64,000 bases of DNA, from the NCBI RefSeq assembly GCF_019904255.1, contig NZ_CP063203.1, positions 1,426,001-1,490,000 on the forward strand, written 5' to 3'. This stretch comes from Marixanthomonas sp. SCSIO 43207. GTDB lineage: Bacteria > Bacteroidota > Bacteroidia > Flavobacteriales > Flavobacteriaceae. Below, one piece after another: positions 61,029 through 64,000 of the stretch; positions within the stretch are counted from its first letter, which is position 1, and each line of letters opens with the position of its first letter. Below the pieces are notes generated by a model. That model was not told the DNA's origin, did no database searches, and saw only the letters and a program-made list of their open reading frames with translations. A program made the translations under genes and the position numbers.

Positions 61029-62113
61029 TGAGCATGAATAAAGATTATTATGCAGTAATAATGGCTGGCGGAATTGGTTCAAGGTTTTGGCCAGTAAGTA
61101 CAACCGAGTTTCCTAAGCAATTTCATGATATGTTAGGTACCGGACAAACCTTGCTACAAAAAACCTTTTCACGGCTCAATAAAATTATAGATTCAGATAA
61201 AATTTTAATTCTTACCAATGAGCGTTACCTTCAGTTAACACTAGAACAACTACCAGAAATAACCGAAAAACAAGTTATTCTAGAACCTGCAATGCGCAAT
61301 ACAGCACCTTGCATTTTATTAGCTGCTTTAAAAATACAAAAAGAGAACCCCAATGCATTAATGCTCGTTGCACCTAGTGATCATTGGATAGAAGATGAAG
61401 ACGCTTTTACTCAAGATGTCCAAATATGTTTTGATGCTTGCCAGCGCAATTCATACTTAATGACACTAGGTATAAAACCAACTTTTCCTAATACCGGCTA
61501 CGGTTATATTGAAGCTGAAAAAAAAGATGCTTCAGTTGTTAAGAAGGTAAAACAATTTAGAGAAAAACCTGATTATGATACCGCAAAACAATTTTTGGCT
61601 GCCGGAAATTTTATGTGGAATGCAGGTATATTTCTTTGGAGTGTGGCTAGTATAACCCAAGCCTTTGAAAAACACAACCCAGTGATGCATGCTCTTTTTT
61701 CTGAAGGGAATCCTGTGTACAATACTTCTGAAGAAAAAGAATTTATTTCAGAGAATTATGATAAAGCTGAAAATATTTCCATTGATTATGCCATTATGGA
61801 AAAAGCCGATAATGTCTATGTAAAGAAAGCAGCCTTTGATTGGAATGACCTAGGAACGTGGGGTGCTTTACACGAAAAAATGCAAAAAGACGCTTCAGAA
61901 AATGCTGTAGTGAGAGCAACCCCTCACTTTAAAAACTCAAAAGGCAATATGGTTTATTCAGCATCTGAAAAACTAGTGGTACTCGACGGAATTGAAGATT
62001 ATATTGTAGTTGATAAAGAAGATGTACTGTTGATCTACCCAAAAGAAAAAGAACAACATATAAAAAAATTACTGTCTGAGGTTAATGAAAACTTTGGAGA
62101 AAAATATACCTAA
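61028..62113 (+). CDS. Mannose-1-phosphate guanylyltransferase
   Basis: 361 residues. The nucleotidyltransferase signature VIMAGGIGSRFWPVSTTEFPKQF is at the start, with VAPSDHWIEDE, PNTGYGYIEAE and NAGIFLWSV following, and the conserved FDWNDLGTWGALHEKM near the end. It makes GDP-mannose from mannose-1-phosphate and GTP for glycans. No C-terminal isomerase domain is present, so it is the single-function form. Coupled to the SprT-like gene upstream and adjacent with no gap to the DUF389 gene. Confidence 0.9.
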   Translation: MSMNKDYYAVIMAGGIGSRFWPVSTTEFPKQFHDMLGTGQTLLQKTFSRLNKIIDSDKILILTNERYLQLTLEQLPEITEKQVILEPAMRNTAPCILLAALKIQKENPNALMLVAPSDHWIEDEDAFTQDVQICFDACQRNSYLMTLGIKPTFPNTGYGYIEAEKKDASVVKKVKQFREKPDYDTAKQFLAAGNFMWNAGIFLWSVASITQAFEKHNPVMHALFSEGNPVYNTSEEKEFISENYDKAENISIDYAIMEKADNVYVKKAAFDWNDLGTWGALHEKMQKDASENAVVRATPHFKNSKGNMVYSASEKLVVLDGIEDYIVVDKEDVLLIYPKEKEQHIKKLLSEVNENFGEKYT

Positions 62114-63550
62114 ATGAGCGAAAATCAAGATACTAATAACGTTCACGCTACCCCAAATGATCAAGAGTTTGAGCAAGTAAAACTAACAACTTGGGAAAGC
62201 TTAAAGAAGTTTTTTAAAGAACTTTTTGATATTCGGTCAGATAGTGATCGAGATGCTACTATTGAAGCTGTTAAAAAAGATATTCCTTTTAAGGGACACA
62301 CTGCGTGGATTTTGATTTTTTCCATTTTTGTAGCCTCTATTGGTTTAAATGTTAGTAGCACAGCAGTTGTAATTGGAGCGATGTTAATTTCACCATTAAT
62401 GGGGCCTATTGTCGGGATAGGGCTATCTGTTGCAATTAATGATGTAGAAACGCTAAGACGTTCTTTAATAAACCTTGGTATAATGGTTTTTTTAAGTGTT
62501 ATTACAGCGTTTTTATACTTTAAACTCTCTCCTTTAACAGAAGAAACCCCCGAATTATTAGCAAGAACGTATCCTACAATTTTGGATGTACTGGTTGCTA
62601 TTTTTGGCGGTCTTGGCTTAATCGTGGCCAAAACAAAAAGCGGAACCATTGCAAGTGTAATATTTGGTGTAGCTATTGCAACTGCACTTATGCCTCCATT
62701 ATGTACAGTAGGATACGGTCTGGCAATTGGTAATTTTTCATATGCAGGAGGAGCTTTATACCTCTTCTCAATTAACGCAGTATTTATTGCACTTTCTACT
62801 TTTATTGTTTCAAAACTATTGCGTTTTCCACTAGTGAGATACGCAAACTCAAAAAGAAGAAAGCGTATTGCTCAAATTGCATCATTAATTGCCTTAATTG
62901 TAATGGTACCTAGTGTAATTTTATTTGTAAAATTACTAGATCAACAGTTATTTGAAAATAAAACAAAAGAGTTTGTAAAAGATACCATTACTTATGAAGG
63001 AGCAGAGGTAGTGAAGTTTACTCAAGACTACACAACCAAAGATATTGAAGTGTATCTTATAGGTAGGCCTGTACCACAACCAACAATCAATAACTGGCTT
63101 TCAGAAATGGAAAAAGTAGAAATGCTACAAGATGCCAACCTACGTATTTATCAAGGAACAGATCAAAGTGGTGAACTAGCAGAAAAACTTTCTAGTGACG
63201 TAAAAGCCGGAATTCTTGAAGATTTATATGTCAAGAATGAACAGATGATTAAGGACAAAAACAGTAGAATTGATTTTCTTGAAAATGAAATTGCAAAGCT
63301 TCGAGTAAAAGATATTCCTTTTGATGATTTAAGCAAAGAGGTTAAAGCTATTTATAAAGAAATGGAACAATTTTCATTTTCTAGTAGAATCACTACCAAC
63401 TTTGCAAAAACCGATACGTTGCCTGTTATTTATGTTTCTTGGGAAAAAAGTTTGTCTTCCAAAGAAAGACAGCAAAAGAATGAAGCGTTGCGTAATTGGT
63501 TAAAAATTAAACTTAAAGTTGATACTTTACTAGTTCAACAAACTCCATAA
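62114..63550 (+). CDS. DUF389 domain-containing membrane protein (TIGR00341 type)
   Basis: 478 residues. A charged N-terminal part (about 1-65) is followed by about six membrane helices (about 70-285), with GAMLISPLMGPIVGIGLS and IASVIFGVAIATALMPPLCTVG blocks typical of DUF389. A soluble C-terminal half contains a coiled-coil-like segment (about 355-425). Function unknown. It starts at the base after the stop of the guanylyltransferase gene, forming a run of four genes from 59745. Confidence 0.85.
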   Translation: MSENQDTNNVHATPNDQEFEQVKLTTWESLKKFFKELFDIRSDSDRDATIEAVKKDIPFKGHTAWILIFSIFVASIGLNVSSTAVVIGAMLISPLMGPIVGIGLSVAINDVETLRRSLINLGIMVFLSVITAFLYFKLSPLTEETPELLARTYPTILDVLVAIFGGLGLIVAKTKSGTIASVIFGVAIATALMPPLCTVGYGLAIGNFSYAGGALYLFSINAVFIALSTFIVSKLLRFPLVRYANSKRRKRIAQIASLIALIVMVPSVILFVKLLDQQLFENKTKEFVKDTITYEGAEVVKFTQDYTTKDIEVYLIGRPVPQPTINNWLSEMEKVEMLQDANLRIYQGTDQSGELAEKLSSDVKAGILEDLYVKNEQMIKDKNSRIDFLENEIAKLRVKDIPFDDLSKEVKAIYKEMEQFSFSSRITTNFAKTDTLPVIYVSWEKSLSSKERQQKNEALRNWLKIKLKVDTLLVQQTP

Positions 63551-63553
63551 AAA

Positions 63554-63583
63554 AAAGCGTTCGCAATGCATTGCGAACGCTTT
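63554..63583. terminator. Bidirectional intrinsic terminator
   Basis: A perfect 13-bp stem AAAGCGTTCGCAA/TTGCGAACGCTTT around loop TGCA between convergent genes. Confidence 0.9.
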
Positions 63584-63602
63584 AAAAACTTCTTATTAAA
63601 TG

Positions 63603-64000
63603 TTATTTCTTTATAAACTTATAGCTAAGTTTCTGTTGGTCTACTTCTAGTTGTACAAAGTAAACACCACTCTGTAATGACTCAATATTTAAGGTATTTT
63701 CTGAAGAAATAGTTTGCTTCATAATTACTTTTCCTGAAATATCTACAATTTGAACCGGCGTGTCTCTAAGTATTTCTTGTGAAAAATGAATGACTGATGA
63801 AGCAGGGTTTGGGTACAACTTTATAAAGTCTGTACTATTTTCATTTATAGAAAGCTCTGCGCCTTCTTCTATTTCATGTAGGGTGTTAATGTCTGGGTTT
63901 ATAATCTCATCAACAGTTCCTGAAGGCCAAGTAATGGTCATTTTGTCAATTTGAGTGCTGCTGCCTATCCCAAAATGAGCGGTAAGGCTATTCATATGGC
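63603..64000 (-). CDS. ASPIC/UnbV domain protein with T9SS sorting domain (C-terminal part)
   Basis: The frame stays open past base 64000, so only the last 132 residues are visible and the apparent ATG at 63995 is internal. HFGIGSSTQIDKMTITWPSGTVDEI is the end of an ASPIC/UnbV domain, normally found after FG-GAP repeats in CRTAC1-like secreted proteins. A type A T9SS sorting domain follows (LYPNPASSVIHFSQEI ... KLSYKFIKK). The protein is likely exported by the T9SS to the cell surface; its ligand is unknown. Confidence 0.85.
   Translation of the reverse strand, partial: HMNSLTAHFGIGSSTQIDKMTITWPSGTVDEIINPDINTLHEIEEGAELSINENSTDFIKLYPNPASSVIHFSQEILRDTPVQIVDISGKVIMKQTISSENTLNIESLQSGVYFVQLEVDQQKLSYKFIKK

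Noticed and set aside
62161-62649. 162-codon reverse frame inside the DUF389 gene
   Set aside because: The forward frame has a convincing membrane topology and family motifs; the reverse frame is a shadow.
1-64000. CRISPR array, prophage or classical insertion sequence
   Set aside because: No regularly spaced repeats, phage structural genes, integrase or transposase were seen. The tail-fibre-like N-termini at 10-17 kb occur in ordinary secreted proteins and have no other phage genes around them.

Overview
The window reads as chromosome of a marine-type member of the Flavobacteriaceae (Bacteroidota). The DNA is AT-rich, promoters follow the Bacteroidota pattern (TTG or TTTG, about 19-21 bases, TAnnTTTG), Shine-Dalgarno sites are essentially absent, and there are type IX secretion (T9SS) and gliding genes (two gldJ, porU, porV), several proteins with T9SS C-terminal sorting domains, a Porin_10-type outer-membrane protein and a fused branched-chain oxoacid dehydrogenase E1. 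No CRISPR array, prophage, rRNA operon or classical insertion sequence is visible.

Layout. 1-5029 (+): end of a crotonase gene, paaY, a GIY-YIG nuclease module, then oxoacid dehydrogenase E2 and fused E1. 5087-9134 (-): a T9SS cargo protein, a DUF4136 lipoprotein, hutU and a DUF5522 protein. 9218-9547 (+): a small HExxH membrane protein. 9775-16917 (-): a block of secreted proteins: three tandem paralogues and a more distant relative with a tail-fibre-like N-terminus, plus a choice-of-anchor-B T9SS protein. 17188-20260 (+): PLP desulfhydrase/deaminase, glucosaminidase-LysM lipoprotein, hemL. 20318-24463 (-): two small helical exported proteins, a diheme cytochrome lipoprotein, lysS. 24584-26078 (+): Pmp3-like peptide and two lipoproteins. 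26133-28388 (-): secreted metalloprotease. 28552-34334: lipB, a large propeller lipoprotein, rnhB, a porin. 34402-42713: acyl-CoA dehydrogenase (-), then anmK, amino-acid dehydrogenase, nhaD, exbB/exbD/tonB and folC (+). 42710-44968 (-): PBP1A. 45135-45212: tRNA-Val. 45331-51099: YitT protein (+), then murF and two gldJ (-). 51313-59668 (+): porU, porV, cdd, pdhA, pdhC. 59745-63550 (+): SDR, SprT-like, mannose-1-phosphate guanylyltransferase, DUF389 protein. 63603-64000 (-): C-terminus of an ASPIC/UnbV T9SS protein.

Most genes are housekeeping or cell-envelope genes in short operons separated by clear intrinsic terminators. The T9SS theme runs through the window: the sortase (PorU), its shuttle partner (PorV) and the GldJ lipoproteins lie together at 47.6-56.4 kb, and cargo proteins with sorting domains lie at 5, 11, 26 and 63.6 kb.

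The most unusual item is at 1147-1600. A small GIY-YIG nuclease gene bounded by two copies of the hairpin ATTCCTGC-N4-GCAGGAAT sits between perfect 26-bp direct repeats of the first codons of the E2 gene. The original E2 start survives as a 23-codon remnant upstream, and E2 now starts from an ATG that overlaps the nuclease stop codon. This looks like a compact mobile element that inserted into an essential-type gene and supplied a replacement start. Also notable are the tandem gldJ pair and a folC gene whose conserved N-terminus extends upstream of any ATG/GTG/TTG, to an ATA codon. No stretch longer than 300 bases lacks a gene.
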